A DNA stretch of 64,000 nt from Doris montereyensis (Eukaryota > Mollusca > Gastropoda > Nudibranchia > Dorididae). Position numbers and translations under genes: made by a program. Below are positions 1 through 13,500 of the stretch, piece by piece. The notes under the pieces were generated by a model that worked only from the letters and a program-made list of their open reading frames with translations, was not told where the DNA came from and ran no database searches. Numbering within the stretch: position 1 is the first letter of the stretch; every line of letters begins with the position of its first letter. The stretch is from positions 338,501 to 402,500 of the forward strand of contig JAXRKP010000168.1 in assembly GCA_037039925.1 (NCBI GenBank), written 5' to 3'.

Positions 1-167
1 CACACACCAAAACTTCCGAAAAAGGACGAGATGGGGTGGAGGAAAGAAGGGTAGTACATGTAGTATGATCACGAACAAGAGGGACAGCAAACTCTTTATG
101 TCAACGAATCTGCTTTGAAAATTTCGCAAGGCAACAGGGATTTTCCGTACATGGGAATCTCTGGAAA

Positions 168-231
168 TTGCATTTTTAGTAGGTATGTTTGCATTTTTAG
201 TAGGTATGTCTGCATTTTTAGTAGGTATGTC
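168..231 (+). repeat. Tandem repeat, three 21-base units
   Basis: Three consecutive units of GCATTTTTAGTAGGTATGTC/T, nearly identical. Confidence 0.85.
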
Positions 232-381
232 TAAACAATCTATAAGTTACGTCATTTGGGTGGGTATTTTCTCTCTCACTCAAATTTACTTTCGATAACT
301 ATCTAAATAGGTCTGAAATAAGGCTCGAGACAAGAGTCCAGCTATGGTTAGAAATAGACCTTGAATCACACAGATGTGTTC

Positions 382-536
382 GTTTCATTCTTTCTTTGGG
401 ATTTATCCCGTCCACCATGTGCGGGGACGGGTGACCTCAGGTGAAGTAACAGAAAACAGCAAGATAAAATGACACCGTGAAAGAATGAAAGGAAGGAAGT
501 AGGAGGATCCGCCATTAACTCATTACCCACCGTCCA
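382..536 (-). repeat. Family A SINE-like repeat
   Basis: One of about 13 copies of a 110-150-base unit. On the plus strand the consensus runs TTTCATTGAAATCTACCC, then GTCCACCATATGCGGTGATC, then GAAACAGCAAGAT, then GTGAAAGAGTGAAAGG, then AAGAAGTAGGACCTACC, and ends CACCCGCCAACCGTCC. Read on the minus strand its last 60 bases resemble the family B SINE tail, so minus is given as the likely sense strand. Confidence 0.6.
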
Positions 537-603
537 TGAAATCAGAGAGGAAGAAAAAATAACCCCCCAAAAGACCCAAGCCCTTCTGGTACAAGCTACA
601 CTA

Positions 604-645
604 CCCAGCAAACACACACACACACACACATACACACACACAAAC
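604..645. repeat. (CA)n microsatellite
   Basis: About 20 CA units with one interruption. Confidence 0.9.
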
Positions 646-697
646 ATGCACAAGAGGTCAAGGCTGGTTGGTTGATCGAAATTCACCTCGCGTACCC

Positions 698-823
698 TAT
701 CGGCCATCTCACGGGGTGACTTAGGAGAAACATATTATAGAGCAAGACGATTAGATGGACAAGTGAATGAGTGAAAGGAATGAAGTAGAACCTACCACAG
801 TACCTCCCACCAACCAACCGCCA
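698..823 (-). repeat. Family A SINE-like repeat, diverged
   Basis: Keeps the GAGTGAAAGGAATGAAGTAG and CCACCAACCAACCGCC segments of the family A unit; the middle is altered. Same orientation as the other copies. Confidence 0.5.
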
Positions 824-881
824 ACAGAACAGAGGTCACGGAGGCGAGCAAAGGCAACGGCAGAAAAAATGAACATTTTAC

Positions 882-1002
882 CTGGACTCGGTAGCCCTGT
901 CATCATGGTAGTGGGCAAGGAGCCAGTGTCCACGTGCGAATCCCCGGACGCCCGCCGTGCCTCGGAGCCGTTCTCCCATCCCGACCTCCGATTTCCAGGT
1001 AA
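882..1002 (-). CDS. Possible further exon (strand uncertain)
   Basis: A GC-rich 121-base island in AT-rich DNA. On the minus strand it has an acceptor (TCACTCAG) and a good donor (GTCCAG|GTAAAA), and is open in two frames; one gives a Ser/Gly/Arg-rich peptide ending GSLPTTMMTGLPSP, similar in composition to the unidentified gene at 10.6-17 kb. On the plus strand the same island is also open and ends TTTCCAG|GTAACT. It could be the next exon of the minus-strand gene, but the phase that would follow from exon c gives the less gene-like frame. Treat it as a candidate only. Confidence 0.28.
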
Positions 1003-1186
1003 CTGAGTGAGAAAGACAAGACGACAACGAATGGTTTAGTAAATAATGCTTTCACGTCGTATTTTATTAAACAATTATTACTTCATGACAATAATTCCTA
1101 ATTAATTAAATTAAATCCCAACCCATCTTATGCCATTAATCATTGCACATTTTATCTATTGTCATTTCTATTGTATACTTTAATTT

Positions 1187-1515
1187 TCAAATAATAATAA
1201 TAATTAATCATAATACTAATACTACTACTAATAATAATAAAAATGACAACAGCAATACTACGATTACAACCACTAATGATAATAATGATGATGATGATGA
1301 TGACTATAGGCCTACAAATAACAATAATAATAATAATGATAATAATATTATATTTAAAAAAAAATATTAATAATATTAATAATAAAAACAATATTAATAA
1401 TGAAAATAATAAAAATAAAAATAAAAATAGTATAATAATAATGATAATAACACTAATGATGATAATAGTAATAATCATAATGACAATAATGATAATGACA
1501 ATAAGAATAAAATAA
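1187..1515. repeat. AT-rich trinucleotide tract (ATA/GAT)n
   Basis: Imperfect runs of AAT, ATG and ATA units. Long open frames through it are low-complexity (Ile/Asn) and not genes. Confidence 0.85.
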
Positions 1516-1690
1516 CAAATGCAAAGAACATCAGACAGATCAGTCATTTCGGAGGATTAAAACGATGCTCATGTGCAATGGACGAATAACATTACATTAA
1601 ATTCAATTTATGAACCAAAGAAAGCTGGTCGCTATACCCGGAAGTGGTATCTAGATTTCTATTAAAAGATCTATGGCTACCATTCTCTGC

Positions 1691-1755
1691 AACAACCCCC
1701 CCCCCCCTTAAAAAACAACAATCCCAAAACACCCCCCCCCCCAAAAAAAAAAATC
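1691..1755. repeat. Poly-C / poly-A tracts
   Basis: Runs of C (10-11) and A (11) in close succession; likely to be miscounted in an assembly. Confidence 0.8.
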
Positions 1756-2043
1756 AACAAAAAAAACCAAACGAACAAATAATAAATAAAGGAAAGAAAA
1801 CTGTGCTGACCTAAAACAAAAAAATTAACATCGAAAGACAACCCACCTTGGTCTAAAGGTGTAAACGTTGAGTAGTCACCAGATTGGGTCGGGCCCTGGC
1901 CATCTTGATGCTCCCTTCCCTGGCCAGAACTAAGACGGGAGGGCTTTGCAAGCAGTTTTCTGAAGAAAGAAAAAAACACCAGATAGAGGAATGAAACTAA
2001 ATAAATAAAAAACAAGAGTAATTGATTGACTGAAAATGTATCA

Positions 2044-2163
2044 TGTCCGCCATATGCGGTGATCTCAGGTTGAATTAAGAGGAAAGAACAAGGTGAAAGA
2101 AAAAGCAACAGGGTGAAAGGAAAGAAGTAGGACCTACCAATAGAACCCGCCAACCGTCCACAC
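2044..2163 (-). repeat. Family A SINE-like repeat
   Basis: Near-consensus copy: GTCCGCCATATGCGGTGATC, GGTGAAAGGAAAGAAGTAGG, and end ACCCGCCAACCGTCCA. Same orientation as the rest of the family. Confidence 0.6.
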
Positions 2164-2806
2164 AACAAGAGAAATGATACGACAACATTGTAGGCTTGGA
2201 ACTCAGTTGAAATTTAAAGCCAATTGACATGACAACGATCGTTAAGGGAAAAGCCGGCACGTAATGATTTGTGAAGGGGTATGAAGAGGATTACATCAAA
2301 AGAGAAAAAGCAACAACAAAACCCCATGTCTATTTTAAAAACAAATCAGAAAAGGCACCGAAAGAGTCCCCAATTAAAACAAAACAAGAGTAAAAAAACA
2401 AAAACAAGCCCTATTGTAGGACGAGAACGAAGAGTCGGCGAAATGATTTCAACAATGCCTGATTCTGATTGTTTATGATTTGAACTGCAGGAAAACAGCT
2501 TTAAACCACACACACACGTCTGAAATAAATGTACTGGGAATACAGGCTGTATGTGATTATTTTTAATATTTCGTTGGTTGCTGTACCCAAGCCCCAAAAG
2601 GCGATGATCTACAACAGAGCTTTGGGTACTGAATCTTTTTTTTTCTTCTCAATTTCTGTGTTCACTCGTAAAAGAGTGGACTGGCCTCGACACACCAACA
2701 ATGATACTGCCAGAGGCGACAGGGAATGGGCCACCTGATGTCCCCAAGGCCCCAATTATCAAAGTATTGTGCACATCTGTCAAAAACTTTTTTATTATTA
2801 TACATG

Positions 2807-2811
<5 letters not shown>

Positions 2812-2900
<89 letters not shown>

Positions 2901-2910
2901 TATATATATG

Positions 2911-2987
<77 letters not shown>

Positions 2988-3007
2988 TATATGATATATA
3001 TATATAT

Positions 3008-3042
<35 letters not shown>
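2812..3042. repeat. (TA)n microsatellite with CA interruptions
   Basis: About 230 bases of TA with short (CA)n and GATA interruptions. The long Tyr/Ile open frames are artefacts of the dinucleotide. Confidence 0.95.
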
Positions 3043-3254
3043 CATACGGCGTACTCATTCACATTTTCAAATCTGCCCTAAGATTCTTAAAGGATCTTTA
3101 ATGCTTAGGTGGAAGGGGTCTTCTAGATCTGACCTGAGATCACCACCAATGTTGATTGTGTTACCTCAAAGAAACGAAAAGTCTTCTAGACGTCTGTTTC
3201 CGAAGGGTTTAGAATTTGGAATCAGATTGTCTTCTATCTAGGAGTAATAACTTT

Positions 3255-3395
3255 GTTTGTTTCATTGAAATCTAACTTATCCACGATGTGTGGTGATCTC
3301 AAGGTGAATGAAGGGGAAACAGCAAGATGCGAGACAAAGTGAAAGAGTGAAAAAGATAGGACCTACCAGCAGCGCCCACCAACCGCCAACGATCA
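3255..3395 (-). repeat. Family A SINE-like repeat
   Basis: Includes the left portion TTTGTTTCATTGAAATCTAA, GTGGTGATCTCAAGGTGAA, AACAGCAAGATGCGA, and end CGCCCACCAACCGCC. Confidence 0.6.
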
Positions 3396-3564
3396 AGAAG
3401 CAGAATAAAATTTAACCGGAAAAACCCATTTACACACACACACACACGTACACAGAGGATACAAACTGAACCATCACCTTCCGTTAAGGAGACCCGTAAC
3501 CTACCCTCATCCACCCCCTCCCCCCCTCCCTCTCTCTCTCTCTCTCTCTCTAAATTTTCCATTT

Positions 3565-3733
3565 TTATTCACGAGATGTGCGAAAATAATATGGAAAGGA
3601 TGAAGACAACAAGTTGCATTTTTGTGACGCATACAACTCGGGGTGACTTTAAAGGACACAGCAGGCTGAAGATCAGTGAATGAGCAAAAGGGGAAGAAGG
3701 ACCTACCAGCGGCGGCGCCCGCCAACCGCCTTC
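3565..3733 (-). repeat. Family A SINE-like repeat, diverged
   Basis: Left half degraded; the right half is clear (AAGAAGGACCTACCAGC, GCGCCCGCCAACCGCC). Separated from the previous copy by a (CT)n tract at 3529-3551. Confidence 0.5.
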
Positions 3734-4932
3734 CAACTCAATGAAAGCCATTACACATTAAGTATCACGACTTACAACAAACGGGTCTATAAGTAAAGTA
3801 CTTATCATCACAAGTATTATGTGTGGGTCGGCCGCTCTTCGAAAACAAAACGTTGAAAAAAACCATGATCACACATATATTTCCGAAGCGTTGAAACTGA
3901 ACGGTAGTGGTTGCATTGTAACCACGACGGCACTGGTTCAACCGCACACGGCTGTGACACAGATGGGCTTTTTTCCCCACAACGGTGTACTCTTAAGAAA
4001 TGTACTTTAGTCTACCCTCCTCACTTGACTCAGGTGTGAATGAGTACCCAGCTATAGGTAGAGAAATATCTTGCCAAGAGTGTTAGTACGAAATGTCCAC
4101 TAGGCTTGTAGTGTACTGTATGCTTCCCCAGGAGTTGAGAGAAGGACTTTGAGTGAAATAGCCTGCTAGGGGATATTAAGTTAATTATGTACAGTCGGTG
4201 AGTCTGCGCTTGTGCGAGGATACGGACTCTATAAATGCATTTTTATGTTTTTCTATCTTTTAAATATTACTTTACGGCTTATATGCCAGTTTCAACAACA
4301 ACAACAACAAAAAGAAAGGTTTTTTTTTTTTTTTAAAGAGCCGACACAAAAACCTGGGTGGTGAGGGAAACATCTTCCTAGTTGAGTAAAGCTGATATCG
4401 CGATACCAGGATAACGCCGTAACTAAGTTGTGCTCAGTGAGTTGTTTTTTTTAAATGTCATATGTTTTCTTTTCTTTCTTTTTTCTTTTTTACTCCTTTT
4501 TTTTGCGTTTCAGCACCTTCTTTTTTGTCACTTACTATTGCAGGCCTGAGGATAAATCAATAAAGAAAACTATTTGTCGTATTGGATATGCCATTGTAAT
4601 AACGTTGCTGAAGAGGAGAATCTAAAAATACTCGGAAGTCGGATGCCCCCCCCCACCCCTTTCAAATTAACAGAAAAGTTTATGATAAAAATGAACTTAT
4701 TTTCCTTTTATCATCAACACAGTTATTAAACGCAGCAACGACGACAACAACGAAAATATCTAAAACACAGCAAAGCCTGAACTAATAATACCAAGCAACA
4801 CTCATTCTGAACGACACAATGAACTCTTTTACTTAACGTGTATTCCAATAGCAGGCTTAAAAGGGAATGTATTGCATATTGAATGATCCTTTTGAAAATA
4901 ATAAAAGAGGAAGACAAAATCAATCACAAAAA

Positions 4933-5055
4933 CCAACACCCCCCCCCCCCCCCCACACACACAGAACGGACAAAAACACACAAAAAACATCAAAAACAAA
5001 AAATCAAGACCACAAACCACGCAATAAAAAAAAAAAAAGACGAAAAAAAAAGAAA
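4933..5055. repeat. Poly-C followed by A-rich stretch
   Basis: A C16 run at about 4938-4953, then (CA)n and A-rich DNA. No gene. Confidence 0.8.
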
Positions 5056-5173
5056 GACGATCACTCAAAGCCCAATTAATATATTTTTGAAATATAGATT
5101 GATTTCTATCATCTTCGAAAATGCACGTTGCTGTTCCCCAGTCGTATTTGTTTGTTTTAAAACAATTCTCGCG

Positions 5174-5290
5174 TCCACCAAGGATTTCAAGACGAATGAA
5201 GAACAAAACAGCAAGATCAAAAATGTGTGAAAGAGTGAAAGGTAAGAAGTAGGACCTACCACCAGTTACTACAGCACCCGCCAACACCGA
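5174..5290 (-). repeat. Family A SINE-like repeat
   Basis: AACAGCAAGATCAAAAATG, then GTGAAAGAGTGAAAGGTAAG, then AAGTAGGACCTACCACC, and end CACCCGCCAACACCG. Confidence 0.6.
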
Positions 5291-5390
5291 CGCTCCAGTT
5301 ACGAGTATAACAGGATTCTATGCATCACGTGTCGCCTAGTCAACAAAGCGGTATGATTGTGACAACGTTTACAGACAAATACATTTGTAT

Positions 5391-6253
5391 CACCACAGGT
5401 GACTCTCATTTTCCATCCCCGCCCATGAATATTTTGTTGTTGTTGTAAACAGCAAGACAAAACCCCATACAAATATAAATAACAGCAACAAACAAAGATA
5501 AAACCAAACGACTATCATCTTCCCTTTCGAACCTCCATAGCCCATTCCCTTCCCAAATCGAAGGCGCAAAAGCCCATCAACAAAACAAATAACAAAAACA
5601 AAACAGACAAAAATTAAATAAATATCTTTCAATTTGTGAATTTAAAAAAGAAATAACTGAAAGAAATATTGAATGTACAAGGAAGGCAACCTCCTTTTCT
5701 TTTTTTTTAATTTCTTTTTTCCAAACACGGTGCGTCAGAAATCAGCGGCGCTGATGCAATCCTGATGACCTTTTCACGAAAGTCGAAAACCACAGTCGTG
5801 GATTAATCACTTGAACATTAATAATTCTTATCCCAAAATAAGGATCGTATTATTTATGGACACCGTCTACAAATCTTAGAAGTAAGTTGACTTTGCCATG
5901 CTGGCTCCAAAAAGCATGACAATGACAACTAAATTGCGCTTGCAAGTGTTCACGTGAGACAAACTTTGTCACAAAGAGAACCCCGGAGAGAGTTAGAACC
6001 GTTGAGAACAGGAAGTGAAATCCTGAATTCGGGCAAGTGGCCAGCTGCTAGTCACAAGAATATCAACCTAAATGCCTCTTCTCGGAAATGTGTTCTATGG
6101 CGGAAACGCCCAACTAGGTTTTGGAAGTAAGTTCAGAAAGAGATGGTTTCGTGGTTCTTTTGGCTTTTAGTGTGGTTGGGTTGAAATGGGTTTGGATGGT
6201 GGATTTTTAGACGAATTGTTTTGTCTCTCTTCTCTTCATTTTCTCTTTTCCCC

Positions 6254-6311
<58 letters not shown>

Positions 6312-7150
6312 CGCGTGTTTTGTTTCCTCCTCTTTTTTTTTTTTAAATTTCAGATTTTTTTAATGCTAATACAAACATATGGAAAGACAGGATTTTTCTC
6401 TCCATAAGGCCATGCCATCGTCTCTTGAATGAACACAAACCGTAAATATTTACAGTTACGGCCAATAAGGCGATTGGTTTTAAAGATTTTTCTTAAGTTA
6501 TTGTTAATCCGTGTTGTGTTTATGTATACATCATATCACAGTCATTGTAACCTTATGTAATTTTGATGCAAATGTGTACAAGAGAGTGTATGTGTCTGTG
6601 TGTGTGTGTGCGTGGGTGTTTGCGAATGCGTGTAATGTGCTCAGTTCCAATTACCTTGATATTGTGACTATGTGTCAGCTGTGTGCAGTTTGATATTATA
6701 CAACACCAAGTCATATTCCCTATTGTATTCTGATTACAAATGGCAATAAATCAGTATTATTATTATCCTTTTTTTTTGTTCTCCGACTACCGTTTGATAA
6801 AGCCAATGTTTTCCCAGGTGAAAATCAGCGTTTGACTTGAGTTCTATGGAAGAATCTGCTTCTATTATAAGTTATTCTATGCTCTCCTCTTAGGCTGTAT
6901 TCCTTACCATTACAATCCCTCCCCAGCTTGATTATTTTTTAAATTATACTTCGAAGATCGACCAAACTATTCCAACAGACAATCAGAAAAACCGAATCAA
7001 AATTGTATTTGTTTTAGGGTGTGACCTATTTACTATATCGAGCACGGTGGATGTATTCTAATCTGTTACATTATTCAACAATTTTTTTTCCAGCACAGGA
7101 GTTTGCTACTTTCAGTACAATTCAACCCACTCAGAATATTTACTCGAACT
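5391..7150. other. No gene seen
   Basis: Apart from the (GT)n tract at 6257-6316 this stretch holds no coding frame with splice support and no recognisable repeat. Homopolymers are common. Confidence 0.5.
6257..6316. repeat. (GT)n(GC)n microsatellite
   Basis: About 22 GT units followed by alternating GC, a potential Z-DNA-forming tract. Confidence 0.9.
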
Positions 7151-7152
7151 TT

Positions 7153-7252
7153 GATCTCAGTGTGAATTCTGAGGAAACGACAAAATGAAAGACATATTGT
7201 GAAAGAATGAAACGAAAGGTGTACCAGTAGCACCACACAATGGCCCATGATT
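7153..7252 (-). repeat. Family A SINE-like repeat, diverged
   Basis: GATCTCAGTGTGAATTCTG, then GTGAAAGAATGAAACGAAAG, then GTACCAGTAGCACCACACAA. Same orientation as the family. Confidence 0.5.
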
Positions 7253-7744
7253 CACAGGAGAAATGAAAACCCAAACTATGCTCTTCACACAGTCAGGAAC
7301 ATTAAAACAAAATTCTCGCCCACGAGCCACATCAATAAAGAGAGTGAAAATTTGCACAGCCGAAATAATCAGACGATTTGCCAAAAACATGTGTTCTTTT
7401 TTTTTTAAGCATATCCATGCAAGCTCACACACTTATTGATGAACGACAAACTAAAGGAACCAAAACTAAAATCTCTTCTCTAGTAACTTAAGGCGTAATG
7501 AAATCAGTTAATTCCAACCGACCACGTCATCATTGATTTTAAGAATAAGATTGAAAGAAAGAGATTTTTTTATATTTTCCCAAAACCAGACGAAGAAAGA
7601 ATAGGGTGAATCATGAACAGTGCATTGCTCATTCTCAGACTCTAAAAGAACAATTTTTTTAAATACATGCACTATAAACACAACGTACATGTACATCAAA
7701 CAGGCAAAATACTTGTTTTCGTCTGCCTGCCTGCCTGCTCGTTG

Positions 7745-7787
<43 letters not shown>

Positions 7788-8287
7788 CTTTTGATATGAT
7801 TTACATTTTCCTTATCTCATATTTATGTCTTTCGCCATCGGATATGATTCACATGTTTTTTTAGATCTCGTACGAAATAACACAAAAGGAGAGCGGTTGA
7901 ATGCAGCCTCAAAAAATAGTGAATCATGAGATCGGTTTGGAGACGTATAATTTTCCTCTGACAATATCGACAAAACCATTTGATAAGCACTGGTATTTGG
8001 TGCATTATCGTATAAAATTGCCCCTAACTTCGGACCGGTAAGACAAAATCAGGGAACAAGTGAGGTGAGTTTGACAACAAGACAATAGCCTTGAAATGGT
8101 CATTACTGACTCATCTAAGAATGTCAGACAAAATTGCACGCATTACACAGCTGCGTTGAATCACTCCAAGTCCTCTATCAACTGTCAACAAATCTGTATA
8201 TAAAAGGTCAAAAATAAATTGAAGGACCTGCTGGTAAATGATGATTTACAACATTATTTATCTATCTTTACTAAATGTCTAAGTCTC

Positions 8288-8876
<589 letters not shown>

Positions 8877-8899
8877 GCTGTAATATAGTGATAATGTAT

Positions 8900-9526
8900 G
8901 TCATCCAAGTACTGCTTGGAAAACGCAGAAATGTAATGGAACAGAGTCACTGGCTGAAAGTGACTCATCTTTACGATTAAAAAAAGACTTGAGTGAGTGA
9001 GACTTGTTTTGTTGTTAAACGTTTTGTGTGTATGTGCGCAAGAGGGGGGGTGTTTTAGTTATTTTGTTTAATGAAAAGGGGGGCACTTCCAACACAGACA
9101 GAGACTAAACATGAACTAAAACTTGTGATAATACTTGTCAGTCGACTTTCATCATTTTATCAAAAAACAGAGGGAGACTAAGCCTGAACTAGAACTCTGA
9201 ATTAATAGTCCATGCCAGGCGACATTATCCGTATCAAAACAAAAGATTAGGTCTGGTCTGGACCCGGGGACACTCATCTTAAATAAGATATAAGGAGTAA
9301 ACGTGAACTAGTTGAGATAGTTCACGCCAAAAAAACCAACCCACACACCGCCATATTTGACTTACATGCGCTTTCCTAGTAACTGCTCATGTCATATATT
9401 ATACTTCAATGTTCTCATTGGCTGCCAAACAGAGCGAACTGTGAATGATGGTGCTATGTAATGAGACACCAGCCGTAACCTTTCAATTTTACCCACTCGA
9501 CTGTGTATGACAACATCTTCCTTGAG
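8900..9526. other. No gene seen
   Basis: Unique sequence. Three loosely similar GAACTA-containing segments (near 9110, 9190 and 9305) may be a degenerate tandem. No coding support. Confidence 0.4.
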
Positions 9527-9832
9527 GGGAACTCGGCAATCCAGAAACAAGGTTTCGGCATCTCAACCAAAGGGACGTGGGTTCAAGGTCGAAGAAGTTT
9601 TCTCGAGATTTTTTCCAGCAAAGCCTTTCCCGCCTGGTACAGGTAGGTGGATCGACACCTGGTCCCATCGGACACGGACGCTAGAAAGGAGGTTCTGTGT
9701 GCAGACCACAACACTCTGTGCGCGTTAAAGATCCCTTAGTCGTTTACAAGGAAGTTCAGGCAACATTGAAAATCCCACCAAAACCCCGAGATCACCTTAG
9801 TTGTGGATGTGGGTCAAATCAAATCGATATCT
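9527..9832 (+). mobile_element. tRNA-derived SINE family B
   Basis: Head GGGGAACTCGGCAATCC followed by a degenerate B box (GGGTTCAAGG). The body carries TGGATCGACACCTGGTCCC, GTGCGCGTTAAAGATCCC and a conserved tail GAGATCACCTTAGTTGTGG, ending in CAAATCAAATC. Related copies are at 35256, 43013 (-), 51343 (-) and 54544. Probably retroposed by a LINE recognising the tail. Confidence 0.75.
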
Positions 9833-10045
9833 CCCTTGACGCGTGTTAAATTATGATTTGGGCCCATCATATGGGTCATGGGTTCGTTCTATTTTCGGTA
9901 CGGAAATATCTGGCCAAAACATACTAAGCTGAGACAACATAATATTATTACACATGCATGCCATCTGTCTGAAGACGCATCAAATCGTTCTAAAGCCATG
10001 CACCAATGATCTAAAGCTGTAAAATTGATCCCGGTCATCAATTAA

Positions 10046-10312
10046 GTTCCTTCAAGGCCATTATGGCACATAGAACCGGAGTCTATCCCGGCCTCTGTAG
10101 TGTGAAGCGGAACATGTGATTATAATCATCTCATGGACAGGACGCTAGTCTGACGCGGGCTTTTACTCCCAAGCTGGTGCTTATACCCATTTGCACCCGT
10201 AGAGTGGAGAAAATTCGTATTACGTGTCTTTCACAAGGAACACAACGTCGGACCTAGCTTTGGGACGTCATGATCCGAAGCCCGACAGCCTAACCACTTG
10301 GTCATCATTTAA
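10046..10312 (-). mobile_element. tRNA-derived SINE family C, lacking B box
   Basis: Colinear with the other family C copies, but a short deletion removes the B-box region (the TAGGATTCAAACTCGGG block is missing between AGCTTTGGG and ACGTCATGATCC). It is therefore a dead copy for internal Pol III transcription. It lies close to exon c of the unidentified minus-strand gene. Confidence 0.7.
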
Positions 10313-10590
10313 GCGTGACCTAAATCTCTCTAGGGATTTGAAACCCGAAAATGTCATTACAGCCTCGTTTAACTCAATTGCATACTTCAGCAACGTCGAC
10401 GGCTTTACACGCATAACTTTTTTATTTTATTTATAGAATTGATAAAATTAAAAAAAAACAACAATGTCACTCTATGTATAATACTTGTCACTTGTCCTTC
10501 GATAGAGAGCGTATTTAGGTCAACATTTAATGCAATAAATAATGCTCTTATTATAATATTTATATTTCAAACAGAATCAGAAACACTCAC

Positions 10591-13500
10591 TCTGGTTTGG
10601 AGATCTCATGCTTCCTTTCGAGTCTGACGACTGTCTCCCGTAGTCATCATCATCTCTTAGTCGGATTTGTTGCGGCTCGTCCACGGGGCCTTCTAACCTG
10701 GCACTTTCGTTGTTGCCGTGGCGCGTGAGGTCAAGTTCACGCGGAGAATGGGGTCCAACATACGGGCTGGGGGCAAGTCGGTGTAGTGAGGTGAAGACCC
10801 TCGACGGCTTACCCCCATGGACGAGCGGGGTGACGGTGTGTTCTCCATCACGGAAGGTGACGGAGGGACCTCAGACATGGGCATGGTTTCGCCGTGGGGC
10901 GATAATACCGTGTCTCCAGACACTCGGGACGACCTTCTGCCGTCTCTTTGTTGGTACGCCGATGGCGGTGGCGACGACGAGCCTCCCGACAACGTCGATG
11001 ACAGCAGGTGTCGCTGTTGTCGAAGGCCTGGGGAGTTCGGATTTTGGACCTCTCCGTTGCTGCTGGAGCGGCTCGTTCCTCTGTGAGTGTGTGGTCGTTC
11101 GAATCTCCCTGGCTGCCCGATTCCTTTCCCCTGCGTGCCAGCAAAGCAGCCTCAGCAGCTGAACCGGCGCTTGTCGCTTCCTGACCCTGATCGCTGTCCG
11201 GCAGCTGGCTGGACACTCGATCCATCCCTTCGTTCAAAGCTTCTTTGGACCATGCTGTAGAGTGCGTGGAAAAAAGTTCAAATGGGTTAAAGGAGAAAGC
11301 TTGACTGAGTACATATATTAATTTCATGTCACGATACACACAAAGTCAAATCTATGCGCTCACCTTAGTAATAATTCATCATTTCACAAGGCGGAGGAAG
11401 AAAAGCAAGCATACAATATGCCTTTTATATGAGAAAAAGAAAATACTTTTACAATTATTTAATAACAGACACTATCGACTTAATTTCACAAAACGAACCG
11501 AAATTGTTAAAGAAAACAAACGTGAAATACGTCACAAGCCAGCGCCCTACTTACTTGCTATTCTCACTGACATCAAAGGAATATATTAACGAACGCAAGA
11601 ATAAAAAGGGATAAGATTAGAACAAAATTTCGTGGGCAATATGGTAATGGTAGGGGTATCGTTTCGCATAAACGGTCACTTATTTCCACACTGATTCGTT
11701 GCAAAGTTTGTTCATTATCACACACACACACACAGTCACATCATTCCAAACAACAAAAACTCAATTTCCAAAATATACTGTAAACACACGCACACTCACA
11801 TACAATTCCTCTCGTGAAAATTGTATGGTGTACTTGAGCAACATTTGTACTTTCCAGTACAGATACTGGGGTATTTTTCAATACAGAACTCATGATTCAG
11901 CCTTAAGCATTGATTGGATGCCAATAAAAGTAAAGTTTAAAAGATCATCAACATCAAACATAAAAAACAACACCCCACAATGCTGATGTCTCACTATCGT
12001 GTGAATTTATTTCATTCATGAATCTGCAATTCAGAATTATCTCACATAAGCATTAATTAAAAGTGCTATTGCACGGCTGGCTGTCACCATAAGTTCCCAT
12101 TAACCTGGTAACGCTAATGCACTGGTTATGATACTATAGTCATTACTTATGTTTCATAAGTTAGAACATGATCAATCTGGACCTCTTATGTTCGTCTATG
12201 CCAAAACGGTTTGTTTCCCCCGCCCCATTTTCTGTTAATTATATTTCGCCAGCAAAACGCAGTTTGTTGATCTCACTCTCAGTCACTAGATTTGACATCG
12301 TAATGTAAAAGAAGTCTAGATATAGATATATATCTAAGTTGAACTTACTGGATGTCGGATTTAAATGGACCAGAGCGCGCCGCATGAAATTTGTATCACC
12401 TCATAAAAAGTTAAAAAGTATAGCTATGACTCATATTATTGTGACTTGGCTTTAATTTCCTTAGGAATACATTCATAAAATAGCCACTTAATACATATAT
12501 TATGGGTTATTTTTTCATCAAGATATTACCAAAAATAAGCATGCTGAAAAATTAGGGTCTTGTTCATAAATCTGTATTGACATTATACGCGTATATCTAT
12601 ATAGTCTTCCTGCGGTCGTGGATAGGGGAACGGATTTAGATGTCATTATAGAGGTCAGTTGGGAGTGCCCAATAAGCAGTCGCAAACAAACTGGCGTTAG
12701 TCTCTAAGGGCCGAGCCGAGTTGGTGAACGGAAGCTCAGCTCTTATAAAATAGGAACCCAACAAATGCCAAAAAGATTTCGACTTTCATGCGAATCTTTT
12801 TTTCTTTCTTTATCAGTTCCCATTCTACCTTTCGGTGTATGGGTTATAATATATTTATTTTTTCTCTGAATCTGTTTGTTTTTGGATAAGCAGGGGCTAA
12901 GCCCACTATACCCTAGGTAGATGGTGGGACTGCCACCTTGAGGTCCCCTACCAGGCCTTGTTATTCTATGTCAGGGTTAACTCCCTTAGCCTTTGGTCAG
13001 CCAAGACCTGCCTGCAGGCAGAAGGAGACTCGTGGAGGGCGGGATCATCTACTCCTGTACAGGTGCCTACCTGTCCACTACCCGGTTCAGGCGAATCGAG
13101 GCACCTCAAAACCTCTCCTTGAGCAAATGGAGTTTGAAAGCCTTGGCATGTAGTCCATCTAGATGGAAAACTTTAAGCTCCAACCATGAGCAGACAGGGC
13201 TCTTTAGTTTGAAATAGCAACCTGTCTGGGAGTGAATCTCCGAATTCAATCCTGGCCCTCAATAATGGGAGGCGGGCCTTGCCGGTAACCTTCTCATCCT
13301 ACAAACAATCCCATGGTTTTAGAAACACAAAGAAAACATCATACCATAAGCCTTTTGGGACACAAATATATAAGTCTTTGCGGCAGAGCATATTGACGCC
13401 CAGTGGAAAAAGCCGAAAGGACCCTGCTGAGCTGAGGACCTTGAAAGAAGTGACATATCCTGGAAGTAGTGGCTCAAGAAGTTGGCAAAAGACGAGGAGA

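Noticed and set aside
2649..3101. Overlapping Tyr/Ile open frames
   Set aside because: Products of the (TA)n tract.
9507..9728. 73-codon plus-strand frame
   Set aside because: Lies within a family B SINE; no coding evidence.
10693..11162. Plus-strand frames opposite the unidentified gene
   Set aside because: Splice donors and acceptors and phase agreement between exons support the minus strand.
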